Source: Limnoperna fortunei (lineage: Eukaryota; Mollusca; Bivalvia; Mytilida; Modiolidae). Taken from it: DNA of 64,000 nucleotides. The DNA is taken from assembly GCA_944474755.1 (NCBI GenBank), contig OX104112.1:85201756-85265755 (forward strand), written 5' to 3'. The position numbers were made by a program, and so were the translations under genes. Of this stretch, positions 45,376-57,444 are shown in pieces. A model generated the notes under the pieces. That model ran no database searches. It saw only the letters and a program-made list of their open reading frames with translations, and had not been told where the DNA came from. Within the stretch, counting starts at the first letter, position 1. Each line of letters begins with the position of its first letter.

Positions 45376-47159
45376 TCAGTCCCTAAAAATCTTATGAATA
45401 TGGAAATAACACTGAATATTATTTGGCAACAAAACAAAAATATATAAGCGATCAATAACAAGATTACTTTGTACATTAAATCTTCTGAGACTTGGTTCTC
45501 TAGACGTAGTCCATATATTAGTCTGTTTTTGAAGCACTTCATAAGTCATATCTTCATATTCCATCAGCTGGATCGTACCATCATCAAATCCCACCCAAAT
45601 TAAGTCGCATTCATCAACTGCAAAACAAGAGGGCTGATTAGAATAGCTGTTAATCTGTAGAACGTCGCCTATAGCATTAATGAGATGTTGACAACAATTC
45701 TGTGTGTCCAAAATGGTTATTATTCCATCTTTAAGAAACTCAGCCCCAATAAAGTAGTGCCTAACAGTTAAATCGGTAGTTATGGAAGGATACCTCATTT
45801 TTGTACTTGCGTACTTGTCCAACAGTAAAATCCACGATGATTTCTCAAGAGGTAAGCACGTTATGCATAGGTTTCCGTTATTGTTTTCGGACATATGAAT
45901 CGGACTTTCAATTTCAGTTTTGCTCGGAGATACACACATTTCGCTTACTTTCATTTTACCCGAGGAATACCACTGAATTACAATTTGCTTCTCTTCAGAT
46001 CTTCCAAATAACGGATACTCAATAAGACAAACTGCAAAATCTTGATCTGCGTGAAAAGCTGTGCAAGTTGCTGTTATATATTTTGAGTGAATTTTGATGT
46101 GAGATTTTAACTTAGAGGTGGGTTGGCCCCTTAAAGTTCCAGAAGAACATAACTTTTTTATTGATTTACTGTGAGAAAAACTAAGTAATAATCCATGCTC
46201 TTTACTTCTTGTAGCAGTAATTGGACGTTTGTCTGTTAATGACAGTAAATGAGTATACGTCGGCTGTTCTGTACTGAAATCCAGTTGTCCTATTTCTTTT
46301 CCTAGGATCCATGCATGTTTCAACTGTTTTGTTGGTACAATACGAAAAACGCCTTTGTTCGGATTAAAAGCTGTTAATGTAATATATTGGCGCTCTGTTT
46401 TGTTTGGTGCATATTTTTCATAAAAGTCGCTACTTGTCTCGTCATATGGAACCGGTGAATCTGTATTAGCTTTAGGCGTTTCAATACTTTTATTTAATTG
46501 AAGTTTGTCGTATTCTCTATGATCAAAATGTCCCATGATGTCATGAAGATTTTCCATTTTTTCATAATGGTCATCAAAGAAATATTTTGGCTGTTCAATT
46601 TTAGGCATCGTTTCAGATGTATGGCTGCTTTCTAATATTTCTTTAAGTTGACAGTCATAAAATGCTAATACCTTTCCGTCGATGCTGCGCCCTTTCGATT
46701 GAATTTCATTTGATATTTCGTTTAGTCGAGTAATTCGTCGTTTGAGTTGATCTGCGAATTCGTCGAAACTTTCGTTTGCAATTTTGCGAGCATCATTGAA
46801 CTGTTCTATCAAATCATCTTGCAATTTATCAAAATTGGCTCGTAATACTTCTCGTTTAAACTGAATAGTCTTAATATTGTCATCAATCGATTCATTGAAT
46901 GCAAGTTTAGTTTTTTCTGTTTGTTCTAGTACATTGTACAGTCTTGAAATGTGGGTATCTGCACATGTCGTAAAATCTATCAATGACTGCCTTGTTCAGC
47001 CAACTTTGTTTTATTGCATTTGGAATGTGTACCTAATCCTGCAATACAATCATCACAGATATACACGTAGCAGTTTTCACAGTAGAATCGTATTTCTTCG
47101 TTTGGATGTTCAAAGCAATTTGATGTAGGGTCTGAAGAAAATTTTATGTTTGTCGCCAT
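45376..47159 (-). CDS. TRIM-like protein (B-box, coiled coil, propeller-like), one frame break
   Basis: Probable cytosolic TRIM-family protein of the molluscan B-box/NHL-like type. ATG at 47159 (A at -3, G at +4) follows an acceptor TTTTTTTCAG four bases upstream, implying a 5' UTR intron. Codons 1-59 encode a B-box 2 zinc site: Cys15, His18, Cys27, Cys30, Cys35, Cys38, His45, Cys48. The frame then stops at 46980-46982. The next frame, open from about 46998 to the stop at 45376, encodes ~535 residues: coiled coil (~1-150; ANFDKLQDDLIEQFNDARK) and a beta-rich region with repeated WILG, IVIQWYSSG and DLIWVGFDDGTIQLMEY motifs suggesting a propeller. A -1 shift at about 46985 joins the parts. No RING is present. 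It is either a sequencing or assembly error or a recent pseudogene; the long frame is otherwise clean. Confidence 0.75.
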
Positions 47160-48312
47160 TGTCCTGAAAAAAATTGTGCGACGAATGAAAATAGTTATCT
47201 AATACTTTTTTTAATTCAATATTCATAAAGCTGTATATATGGAATTAAAAAAGCTAGTGTTATAAAGCCCAGACCATCTGTAGGAAAACTGCTAATCTTT
47301 GTCAACTAAGGTTTGAGCACACTGGCTTAAATCAAGCCTATTTAGTATTAATTTGATGACAAATAATCTTGTCATAAGGGGCAAATACTAACATAAACAT
47401 TTTACTATCCATCATTTTCTTCCTGGATTACAATATAGCAGGAAAAAATAGATTTTTAAACAAGTTAGCTGTTTATCAGAAATAAAATTTTCAATCGTCA
47501 AACATATAGACAGAAATAACTGAATTACTGAATAAAGGATGATTTATCAATTTATAGCATTGTTGTGTCGGAAATGGTTAAAAAGTCGGAATGCGTCTTC
47601 ACATGATTATATACATATTTGTCTATTAATATATATGTATTTTGGAAGTTAATGTTGAGATAAAAAATTGTAACGATATTTTGTCTTTCGTAAGAGTAAG
47701 TACAATTTCCTTATAGTAAAAATCACTTTCTACCAGTTAAAATTATACACCAACGATCTGAGAAATTTTATCAGAGAGTTGTCAAATCGGTGGACAAAGA
47801 TATTGTCGGCAGTAACAGAAAGACAGTAAAAATACTAAGAAACGGTTTACTCGCGAAGTATTAATAACCATATGTGGATTCTTAAACTTTTCTAAAGAAC
47901 CTTTGGACAACTTAAAATCAAGGTCGATATATTTTATCTTTGACTTTTTAACTAATTATACCACTTTGCCATACTATTAAATTAATACTCGTCTGAAAGA
48001 AACCTTAAATATGACACATACGGTTATCTTAGCACAAGAATTTACACCAAACGAGGCGATTTTAATTTTAAAATTATACATTTCCTCACTATGCAGCAAT
48101 CTCCCAGCTTTTCCTGCATACGGTGTCTGTATATCAATTGATCAGGTTTGCAAGAGCTTGCAGTGAGTGGGTATGATGCTTTTTGCAAGCGCCACCAATT
48201 TCTTTGGGATAAACAATAAACAATTACTATAGATATCATTTCCCTGTTGAAAATAATCTCGTTTGAAAATAAAATATTTTTCTCAATCACAGTTATTTTA
48301 GTGCGATGATTA
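47160..48312. other. Upstream region of the TRIM-like gene
   Basis: Contains the implied 5' UTR intron. A short SINE relic is likely at about 47265-47330 (GTAGGAAAACTGCTAATC). No other feature is recognised. Confidence 0.4.
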
Positions 48313-48540
48313 TTGGACACACCTATTACTGACTAGTGTTATATAATAACCATTCACATTATCAACAAACCAACTAACAATCATACTACAGTAATGGAAG
48401 TGGGAGTTTTTGCATGCTATTAAACCCGATTTAACCCACTATTTCCTTAAAACGCCTGCACCAGGGCCATTGCTCTAGTTGCTACATTTATGGTTGTCGG
48501 TTTTTAGCTTTGCCGGTTCTAGGATTTTGATTTGTTGATT
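48313..48540 (+). repeat. Duplicated segment matching 52482-52695
   Basis: Shared, in order: ACACCTA..ACTGACTAGTG, ACAAACCAACTAACA, ATGGAAG.GGGAG, GACCATTGCT.TTG.TAC and GATTGTCTTT. Its partner lies directly after the relic death-domain exon, so this may be another remnant of that duplication. Confidence 0.65.
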
Positions 48541-48769
48541 GTCTTTGTGATTGTTTTGGTATTTTGTTATTACCTTCACTGTAGAATATGAACAGTCCAT
48601 CAGTACCGGAATTTTGTTGACAATTAAGCTACTCAAAACAGTGCGGTTATTGTATCTACTTAATTCAATTATTATTTTTGTTGGAAGGGAATCGTGTTTC
48701 AGTAGCGTTAGCTACCGAAAAACACAAGCCATTAGATCCAACGAGAAATAAAAAATAAAAAGACGAGTT
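48541..48769. other. Short intergenic tract
   Basis: No feature is recognised between the duplicated segment and the SINE. Confidence 0.4.
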
Positions 48770-48783
48770 AATAATATTTTATG

Positions 48784-49046
48784 TTTGTTTGTTTTGTTTG
48801 ATGGTGTTTAACGCCACTTTCAGCAATTTTTCAGCTATATCATGGCGTCCAGTTTTTATTGGGGGAGGAAGCCGGAGTACCCGGAGAAAACTCCCGACCT
48901 GCGGTAGGAAAACTGGCAATCCGTGTCAATTTAGATTGGAGTCGAGTACACCCTGCCTGCAGCGAGAATCGAACCCGCAATCTCAGTGTTGACAGACCAC
49001 AAGATCAATAGTAGACCTACCTTGACCACTCGGCCACCGAGGCCCC
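48784..49046 (-). mobile_element. Full-length tRNA-derived SINE with target-site duplication
   Basis: Reverse-orientation copy with complete head (GGGGCCTCGGTGGCCGAGTG on the minus strand) and TTTG tail. A 14-bp duplication, AATAATATTTTATG, lies at 48770-48783 and 49047-49060. Very similar to 26189, hence recent. Confidence 0.93.
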
Positions 49047-49060
49047 AATAATATTTTATG

Positions 49061-50840
49061 CGCATTTTGCATAAAGTAATGTGCATTAAAAGAAATAGTA
49101 TTTTGAATTTTGTTATTGTTAAATGGATTATATCAAATTACCAAAAAAAAATAATTTAATTTATTATATATGTTTAAGATTAAATATTTAACATGTAACT
49201 GACACATAGTTGTTTTTGTTTCATTCAACGACCTACTCAAAAGTTGATTTTATTCCCTTCGAAGTAGAATTGCCGGCGCAACGTTCTTTTTTTGGCTGAA
49301 GTTTAGATATCCATTTTATTTCCTTTATTTGACTTTTACTCAGAAAGGCGACGAGTGTCGACGGTTCTTTACTTGGCCAGAGCACGTAAATGCACCCATG
49401 GTTTTATTTGGGTTCATTTACTCACTTTCTGTTTAGTTTTTTTGTTTCGTGTCGTCCCTTTTTCGGTCCTGTTACTTGCTATTTTCCTGCGACATGTTTA
49501 TTTAACAACTAAGTTTGTATATTAATATAAAACCGAAAGTGTCGTTAGAAGAACTACTATAACTTACCACTTTTCCTCCTATGATTAATCGAATTAAAAC
49601 AAATGTCACTATGACTCTTGTGTATGTAAATAATATGACAATGACACATATATTAAAACTATACTCATTTCGTCTACACGAATACAAGAAGTAAAAGATA
49701 CTGCCAAATATAGTGGTTATTTATGGTACGCCGATATCGTAAAACAATTCGACAGATATATTTTTTAACGTAACGGTTCTGACACGTCAAATACGCACTG
49801 TATGGTATTCACGGGCCACAATTAACTGAATCTTCATAAAAGAAGGCTGTTGGTTATAGAAAGAGTGATAAAGCAGAGAGTCGAAAGTCGAGCTCAGTCC
49901 TCACGATATAAGTTTAAAGTCACCGCATAAAATTATTTAACGGGCGTATTTAGCTTTAACAAACGAACACAATAAACCTACTCTTTCGAAATCTGTAGAA
50001 GTAGTCATGGAAGCATGGCACTCTGGAACGCTTTACCCACTATGGTTACGTTTAGGCCTTGACAATTTCATCTGTAACCTGTAGACGCGGTAGGCAGTTC
50101 TGTGGGTCGATCACTAGGAACCCTTCTAGTAAATACATGAACAAATAACTTTGTATATTAAACATTTTGAATATATTTTGACGTCACGTAAAGTATTGAT
50201 AACGTAAGTCAGTGTAAATGTATTTACTATATCTTTATTTGTATTTACAAAAAGTCCCTGCGTATTTTGAACGAACAACCTTGTAACGTGGTTTTCACAA
50301 GAACGGCGTTCCATAGTTTTTCCATTTATCATACCAATACAATTATCAAGTAGCAGTAAATTTTATACAGGTACAATAATTATTTTATTGAATTTGCGAA
50401 TTTGAGTAAAGGGCCTTTTAAATATTTTGTTGCGTAACCTTTAACGTTAAATATTTAGCTGTTAACGTTGCAACCACTTAAATCAGTCGCTATCCCAGGG
50501 TTTCACCAGAATTTTGGAAATAAGAAAAACAGATCTTTCAGTATTATTTGCAATTTTCAACTTCAATTTGAATCTCTAGTTTTATACTTGTGTTTATGAA
50601 TTATTATTATTTAGCTATCCACAAATGACCATGCAGATTTCAGAAGTGCTGAGTAAAATGTTGTGGTTATCATGGTTATTATTGTTTTTGCAATAAAGCT
50701 AGAACGAATAATGTTCAAGAATGAACATCTGCTGTATATCACAACAGCACTTATATGTATATTTGAAGATCAGAAAGGAAACATAAATAGTCTATAAACA
50801 ATTTTAAAAAGCAATAAAAAGTCAATAAAAATGTACTTAC
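49061..50840. other. Gene-free tract with a dispersed repeat
   Basis: 50007-50132 is a diverged copy of the repeat at 20265-20460. No exon is recognised. Confidence 0.45.
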
Positions 50841-51002
50841 GTTATCCGATTTATACCCCGCACATCTGTTTTGTTTTCTGTGGGCGCCGACAATAAAATA
50901 TTAGGTACTCGAAATCTCGAAACCGTTCCTCTATTGTAAACACACATTTTGTTACATTTCCTGATTTGATGTTGGTTGACGCGAATGAAACTGAATTCAT
51001 TG
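50841..51002 (-). CDS. Candidate orphan exon
   Basis: A pyrimidine-rich acceptor (TTTTTTTTCTTAG) and a strong donor (GTAAGTAC, 50833-50840) bracket 162 nt that stay open in the frame starting EFSFIRVNQHQIRKCNKMC and ending VRGINRIT, phase 2-2. No partner exons and no domain are recognised. A second frame is open too, so this may be chance. Confidence 0.25.
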
Positions 51003-51957
51003 CTAAGAAAAAAAATGTTGTCGGGATATACAGCAAATTTTCTGTTTTTTATTTTGTGTTTTGTTCTCAATATTTTGTATCATGTTCTGCAGCCAAAAGG
51101 CACATGTAAAACAAAAACACATATATCATGGGAATAGTGATCCATCCTAGCAACAAGCCATTTACAAACCACATATACAGAAATAGCTGTGTAAAGCTGT
51201 TCATAAATGTGTCAACATTGTTACATTCTTGAACAGGAACTTCAAATAAAGAACCCATATGTCTGTATATACATAACACACATTGAAAACATTCCCTTTA
51301 GATGTGGATGTCTCTTTGTTATTTGATAGTGGTATTGAAATGTTGATTTGAATTCGACCTAACTAGGCAATCAGAGTAAATTTTTTGAACGTAAAAACAA
51401 TAGTTTGTTTAAAGTCTTCATCTGAATCTGGTATATTAATTACTAATTTAGCCGACATAGCTTATAGTCTTTTTTACCTTTTATCCTTTCAAAAATCGTT
51501 GGATATAAATATTTGCTTTGAATGGATTTTTTCAAAATAAATCAGTGTTTATTTTTTGTTTTCATATGCATTCTTTATCCTCGTCTTTGGTTATCATGTT
51601 TTATTGTGAATGTCTATTCATTTTTGAAGATTCTTTGATTGAAACAAACTGCCGTTTTAAATAAGTGCTTTGGTCGTTTCTTTGTTTAAATGAAGTTTAA
51701 CTCCACTTTCAACAATTTGCAAGCAACATCATAATTAGTTTTTATTAGGCAAGGAGGAAGCATGAGAAGCTCCCAACTATTAGTTCGCTTTTGTAGTTTT
51801 ATCTGAAATTATTTGTCGTCAATGTTTCTGTTAAATTCTTTCCTAATGCATTTGCTTTGTTTTTCATACATTCATTGATTAAAATAAACATTTTATTCAA
51901 ACTATGTTTTCCTTTAACAAATCATTCAATTTCAAATTTCAAATATTTTATATTTTG
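51003..51957. other. Gene-free tract
   Basis: A hydrophobic open frame at 51067-51279 (minus) has no splice partner or domain. A decayed minus-strand SINE fragment is at about 51680-51790 (TTTAACTCCACTTTCAACAA, GGAGGAAGC). Confidence 0.4.
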
Positions 51958-52495
51958 AAACGAAAGGTTTCACAGGCGATAACTGGCAGAAGTTTGCCTA
52001 TATAAGTGACTGAAGGGTTGACACAGTCTGTCCTTCTTCAAACAGATTGTTATTTGCTGCTGTTACAAAACTGAATTTCGTCAGAAATAAACGAGTGAAT
52101 ATGTAAAGAATGATGCAGTTAAAATTTGAGGAGGACCCTTTCGAGAGATGGGACGCTTGCGATAGGCAATAGCGTTCACAAAAATTCTTACTCAGAAGTC
52201 TTGTGTTGGATACTTTTATTTTTAAATTTATGTTGTATTTATAGTTACTATAGTTTTTCATCAAACCTCGCTCATATTGTCATTAAAAATATTCATATTT
52301 TTACATAATCTATTTGGATAAACCTTCAGTTTTGAATTACTCTAACACCTAAACTGATTACAATTATACTGATCTTATTTGAAATACATTACAGTGATTT
52401 TGAATATTGTAAAAGAATATTTTCTATATCTGTGAAAGTAGATTATTCTGTATTCTACCTTATTTAAATTTTCGAGAATAATACACCTAACAGTG
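51958..52495 (+). pseudogene. Decayed copy of the death-domain exon with 3' flank
   Basis: Matches 37830-38605: GGCGATAACTGG.AGAAGT, GAAGGGTTGAC, GATGCAGTTAAAAT, GAGATGGGACGCTTG, GCGTTCACAAAAAT and the following non-coding flank (TCGCTCATATTGTCATT, ATCTGTGA). In-frame stops appear within the first ~15 codons. Shared flanking DNA indicates a DNA-level duplication, not retrocopying. Confidence 0.82.
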
Positions 52496-52695
52496 ACTAG
52501 TGGTATATGATATCTATCCACTTTAATAAACAAACCAACTCACATTCTACAGAAATGGAAGCGGTGGGAGGGGCGGGGGCTTAGCATGCCAAGTCAGGAC
52601 CATTGCTGTTGTTACTATATTTTTGGTTTTTGGTTCTGAAATCTGAGTTATGGATTGTCTTTTTGACAGTTTCATGGTGTTTGGTATTTAAAATC
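52482..52695 (+). repeat. Duplicated segment matching 48313-48540
   Basis: See the partner at 48313. Located between the relic death-domain exon and the first hairpin-ended element. Confidence 0.65.
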
Positions 52696-52713
52696 AACAA
52701 GAATTAAAAATAA

Positions 52714-53332
52714 TGTGCTGGGATGCCAACACAGAAGTCGCCCAAAATCCCCATGGATAGTATTGCGTTCCACTCAGGACATTAAGATGTACCTACATAT
52801 AAAATTTCATTCAAAACGGACCACGTTTAACATTTGACGTTTTTTGGCGGCCATTTTGAAACGCCAGGTGGAAAAAAAATTCTGAATTTGAATTGCCACT
52901 CGATACACCTAAATCCACCTCCACACCAAAGTTTGTTGCAATCGGAGCACTGAAAATGTCATCGAGATCGCATAACGTTGAAAATTATACACGTTTTTGG
53001 TGACCATTTTGAAACATGAAGTCGGAGAAAAATTTAAAGGTAGCATTTCACTCGAAATACTAACATCTACCTCCATACCAAATTTCGTTGAAATCGGACC
53101 ACGGAAAATTTTTTGCCATTTTTGGGTGGGTGTCGTCAAGTGGCGGCCATTTTGAAATGGCGGCCTTTTTCAAAATTCTGACTATTGATTGCACCCCTTC
53201 ATATGCCGATGTACAACTGTGCCAAGTTTTATTTGATTCGATTAAGGCGTCTCTGAGAAATGTGGCGGACAAGTTCACGGTCTAGAAAAAGTGGAAACCG
53301 AAATAATAATAATAAAAATAATAATAAAATTT
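52714..53332 (-). mobile_element. Hairpin-ended element W1 (left end and body)
   Basis: Left-end hairpin TGTGCTGGGATGCCAACACA (52714-52733), then the terminal repeat AAGTCGCC (52735-52742) and a ~600-bp body of four CCAAATTTC.. / GGCGGCCATTTTGAAA monomers, ending GTGGAAACCGAAATAATAAT. Element A1 is inserted in this (AAT)n tract. The expected W-type right end is not found; 55042-55072 occupies its place but is A-type. Confidence 0.75.
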
Positions 53333-55017
53333 ACGTTTCCCGAAACGTTGAAGTCGCCTCCCGTTCCGCACTTTTGACCGAGTAGAGGGAACTAAAAGTC
53401 AAGAGCACAACTTCATAACATGAGCTTTCAGTTGGCCAAGTTTCATTTCGATCGGTTAAAAGATGAGCGAGAAAACGAGCAAACTTTAAAACGGCCGCCA
53501 TTTTGAAACCGGAAGTCGGACAAAAAATTTTTTTTGCAAAAATGCTCAGGATAGTTAGCTGTATCAGTATACCAATTTTCATTGAAATTGCTCTGGCCAT
53601 AACTGAGATCTGACAACGGCCGCCATTTTGTAAAACTTTAAAACGGCCTCCATTTTGAAACCGGAAGTCGGACAAAACATTTTTAAATAGTGGCACACTC
53701 AGGGTATCATAAGCTACCTGTATACCAAATTTCGTCTAAATCGGATGACGTTTAAATTTTTACATTTTTAGGGGGGTGGTGTTCGGATGGCGGCCATTTT
53801 GAAATGTCGGCCGCGTCAAATTTTTTTTTGCAAAAATGCTCGGGATAGTTAGCTGTACCAGTATACCAATTTTCATTGTAATTGCTTTGGCAATTACTGA
53901 GATCTGACAACGGCCGTCATTTTTTTCAACGGCGGCCATTTTGAAAATGGCGGCCATTTTGAAAATTTCAAAAGTGGATTGCACAACTTCAAGTCACCCT
54001 TAACATGTTCCCAAAGTTTCATTTCGATCGGTTAAAAGATGAGCGAGAAAACGAGCGGACAACATTGCGAGGGGAAAACATAAGAAATATGAAAATAATA
54101 ATAATAATAATTAAAATTTACGTTTCCCGAAACGTTGAAGTCGCCTCCCGTTCCGCACTTTTGACCGAGTAGAGGGAACTAAAAGTCAAGAGCACAACTT
54201 CATAACATGAGTTTTCAGTTGGCCAAGTTTCATTTCGATCGGTTAAAAGATGAGCGAGAAAACGAGCAAACTTTAAAACGGCCGCCATTTTGAAACCGGA
54301 AGTCGGACAAAAAATTTTTTTTGCAAAAATGCTCAGGATAGTTAGCTGTATCAGTATACCAATTTTCATTGAAATTGCTCTGGCCATAACTGAGATCTGA
54401 CAACGGCCGCCATTTTGTAAAACTTTAAAACGGCCGCCATTTTGAAACCGGAAGTCGGACAAAACATTTTTAAATAGTGGCACACTTAGGGTATCATAAG
54501 CTACCTGTATACCAAATTTCGTTTAAATCGGATGACGTTTAAATTTTTACATTTTTAGGGGGGTGGTGTTCGGATGGCGGCCATTTTGAAATGTCGGCCG
54601 CGTCAAATTTTTTTTTGCAAAAATGCTCGGGATAGTTAGCTGTACCAGTATACCAATTTTCATTGAAATTGCTTTGGCAATTACTGAGATCTGACAACGC
54701 CCGTCATTTTTTTCAACGGCGGCCATTTTGAAAATGGCGGCCATTTTGAAAATTTCAAAAGTGGATTGCACAACTTCAGGTCACCCTTAACATGTTCCCA
54801 AAGTTTCATTTCGATCGGTTAAAAGATGAGCGAGAAAACGAGCGGACAACATTGCGAGGGGAAAACATAAGAAATATGAAAATAATAATAATAATAATAA
54901 TAATAAGAAACGGAGTAAAAACAATAAGTCGCCCGACACTTCGTGGTCGGCGACTTAATAATAATAAGAAACGGAGTAAAAACAATAAGTCGCCCGACAC
55001 TTCGTGGTCGGCGACTT
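53333..55017 (-). mobile_element. Hairpin-ended element A1, hosting A2
   Basis: Left-end hairpin ACGTTTCCCGAAACGT (53333-53348), terminal repeat AAGTCGCC (53351), ~770-bp body, (AAT)n, then the nested A2, then the right tail AAACGGAGTAAAAACAATA and right hairpin (54987-55017). The open frames at 53331-53696 and 53760-53984 are products of the repeat, not genes. Confidence 0.75.
54120..54956 (-). mobile_element. Hairpin-ended element A2
   Basis: Uninterrupted A-type element: left hairpin 54120-54135, body almost identical to A1, (AAT)n near 54882-54905, tail AAACGGAGTAAAAACAATA, right hairpin 54926-54956 with an ACTTCGT loop. Confidence 0.8.
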
Positions 55018-55041
55018 TATAAGAAACGGAGTAAAAACAAT

Positions 55042-55072
55042 AAGTCGCCCGACACTTCGTGGTCGGCGACTT
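55042..55072 (-). mobile_element. Third A-type right-end hairpin
   Basis: AAACGGAGTAAAAACAATA plus the same hairpin as 54926 and 54987. It has no A-type left partner in the window and takes the place of the W1 right end. It may reflect tail duplication or gene conversion. Confidence 0.7.
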
Positions 55073-57444
55073 AATTAAAAATAATGTGTTGGGATGCCAA
55101 CACAGAAGTCGCCCAAAATCCCCATGGATAGTATTGCGTTCCACTCAGGACATTGAAATGAACCTACATATCAAATTTCATTAAAATCGGACAACGTTTA
55201 AAATTTCACCCGTTTTTGGCCGCCATTTATGGAAACCACGGCCGAGAAAAAATTTCGAATGTAGAGTTCCACTCGGGACACTTAAATCTACATCCACACC
55301 AAATATCATTGCAATCGGAGCACGTTAAATGTCATCGAGATCGCATAACGTTGAAAATTATACACGTTTTTGGCGGCCATTCTGAAACCGGAAGTCCGAG
55401 AAAAAATTTAAAGGTAGCGTTTCACTCGAAATACTAACATCTACCTCCATACCAAATTTCGTTGAATTCGGACCACGGGAAAATTTTTGCCATTTTTGGG
55501 TGGGTGTCGTCAAGTGGCGGCCATTTTAAAATGGTGGCCATTATCAAAATTCTGACTATTGACTGCACCCCTTAATATGCCCATCTACAACTGTGCCAAG
55601 TTTCATTTGATTCTATTAAGACGTCTCTGAGAAACGTGTCGGACAAGTTCACGATCTAGAAAAAGGAGAAACCGGAATAACAATAATAATAATTAAAATT
55701 TACGTTTCGCGAAACGTGAAGTCTCCCAAACGAAGTTACTGATAGTCCTGTGCAGCCTGTGAATCACCTTATATTTGACTTTACAGGTTGCTATTCACCT
55801 AGATTTCAAATTCTAATAAAATTGAAAAAAATGGTAAATTTTCAAATTTTACTGGTATTCTGTTGACACAGACATGTTTCACCTGTCCCACATGAACGTT
55901 GTTGATTTTTTGCCGATTTGGCAACTTCGGCGGCCATTTTACAAAAAATAGCGCGTATTAAAAATTCTGAGTTGACCATTGAACTCGACATGCTAAATTT
56001 ACTTTAGGAACCAATTTTCATTGAGTTCCGACAATGTTGAATTTTTGCCGATTTGGCGACTTTGGTGGCCATTTTTTAAAAAATGGCGGGTCGTATAAAA
56101 AATCTGAGTGTACCGTTGAACTCGGCATACCAAATTTACTTTTAGAACCTATTTTCGTTGAATTATGACAATGTTGAATTTTTGCCCATTTGGCAACTTT
56201 GGCGGCCATTTTACAAAAAATGGCGCGTCGTATAAAAATTCTGAGTTGACCATTGGACTCGGCATACCAAATTTACTGTTAAAACCCATTTTCGTTGAAA
56301 TCCGACAGACTTGAATTTTTGGCGATTCGGCGGCCATTTTGAAAATGGCGGCCGGTTCGCGCGCGATTTTTTGCCAAAAATAAATCAAGACCACTATGCT
56401 GAACCTACATACCAAGTTTCATCGAAATCCATCTGGCGGTTCTCCGGGAACTGCATTTTGGCGGGAAAACTTAAATGGCGGCCATTTTGAAAGTGGCGGC
56501 CATCTTGGAAATTCCGAAAGATGATTGCACATCTAGCCAATAGGGTCTAACATCCTACCAAGTTTCAAATTGATCCCATTTACGGTTTCTGAGAAAAGTG
56601 TCGGAAATCTCTACGGGGAAACCAGAAGAAGAATAATAATAATAATTAAAATTTACGTTTCCCGAAACGTTGAAGTCGCCTCCCGTTCCGCACTTTTGAC
56701 CGAGTAGAGGGAACTAAAAGTCAAGAGCACAACTTCATAACATGAGCTTTCAGTTGGCCAAGTTTCATTTCGATCGGTTAAAAGATGAGCGAGAAAACGA
56801 GCAAACTTTAAAACGGCCGCCATTTTGAAACCGGAAGTCGGACAAAAAATTTTTTTTGCAAAAATGCTCAGGATAGTTAGCTGTATCAGTATACCAATTT
56901 TCATTGAAATTGCTCTGGCCATAACTGAGATCTGACAACGGCCGCCATTTTGTAAAACTTTAAAACGGCCGCCATTTTGAAACCGGAAGTCGGACAAAAC
57001 ATTTTTAAATAGTGGCACACTTAGGGTATCATAAGCTACCTGTATACCAAATTTCGTCTAAATCGGATGACGTTTAAATTTTTACATTTCTACGGGGGTG
57101 GTGTTCGGATGGCGGCCATTTTGAAATGTCGGCCGCGTCAAATTTTTTTTTGCAAAAATGCTCGGGATAGTTAGTTGTACCAGTATACCAATTTTCATTG
57201 AAATTGCTTTGGCAATTACTGAGATCTGACAACGGCCGTCATTTTTTTCAACGGCGGCCGTTTTGAAAATGGCGGCCATTTTGAAAATTTCAAAAGTGGA
57301 TTGCACAACTTCAGGTCACCCTTAACATGTTCCCAAAGTTTCATTTCGATCGGTTAAAAGATGAGCGAGAAAACGAGCGGACAACATTGCGAGGGGAAAA
57401 CATAAGAAATATGAAAATAATAATAATAATAATAATTAAAATTT

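Noticed and set aside
51067..51279. Minus-strand hydrophobic frame as a membrane protein exon
   Set aside because: No conserved domain. Its upstream boundary has no clear acceptor, and AT-rich DNA easily gives such frames.
54926..54956. Bacterial-type terminators or integron attC sites suggested by the hairpins
   Set aside because: Eukaryotic setting, no integrase, no gene cassettes. Pairing with distant left ends shows they are element termini.
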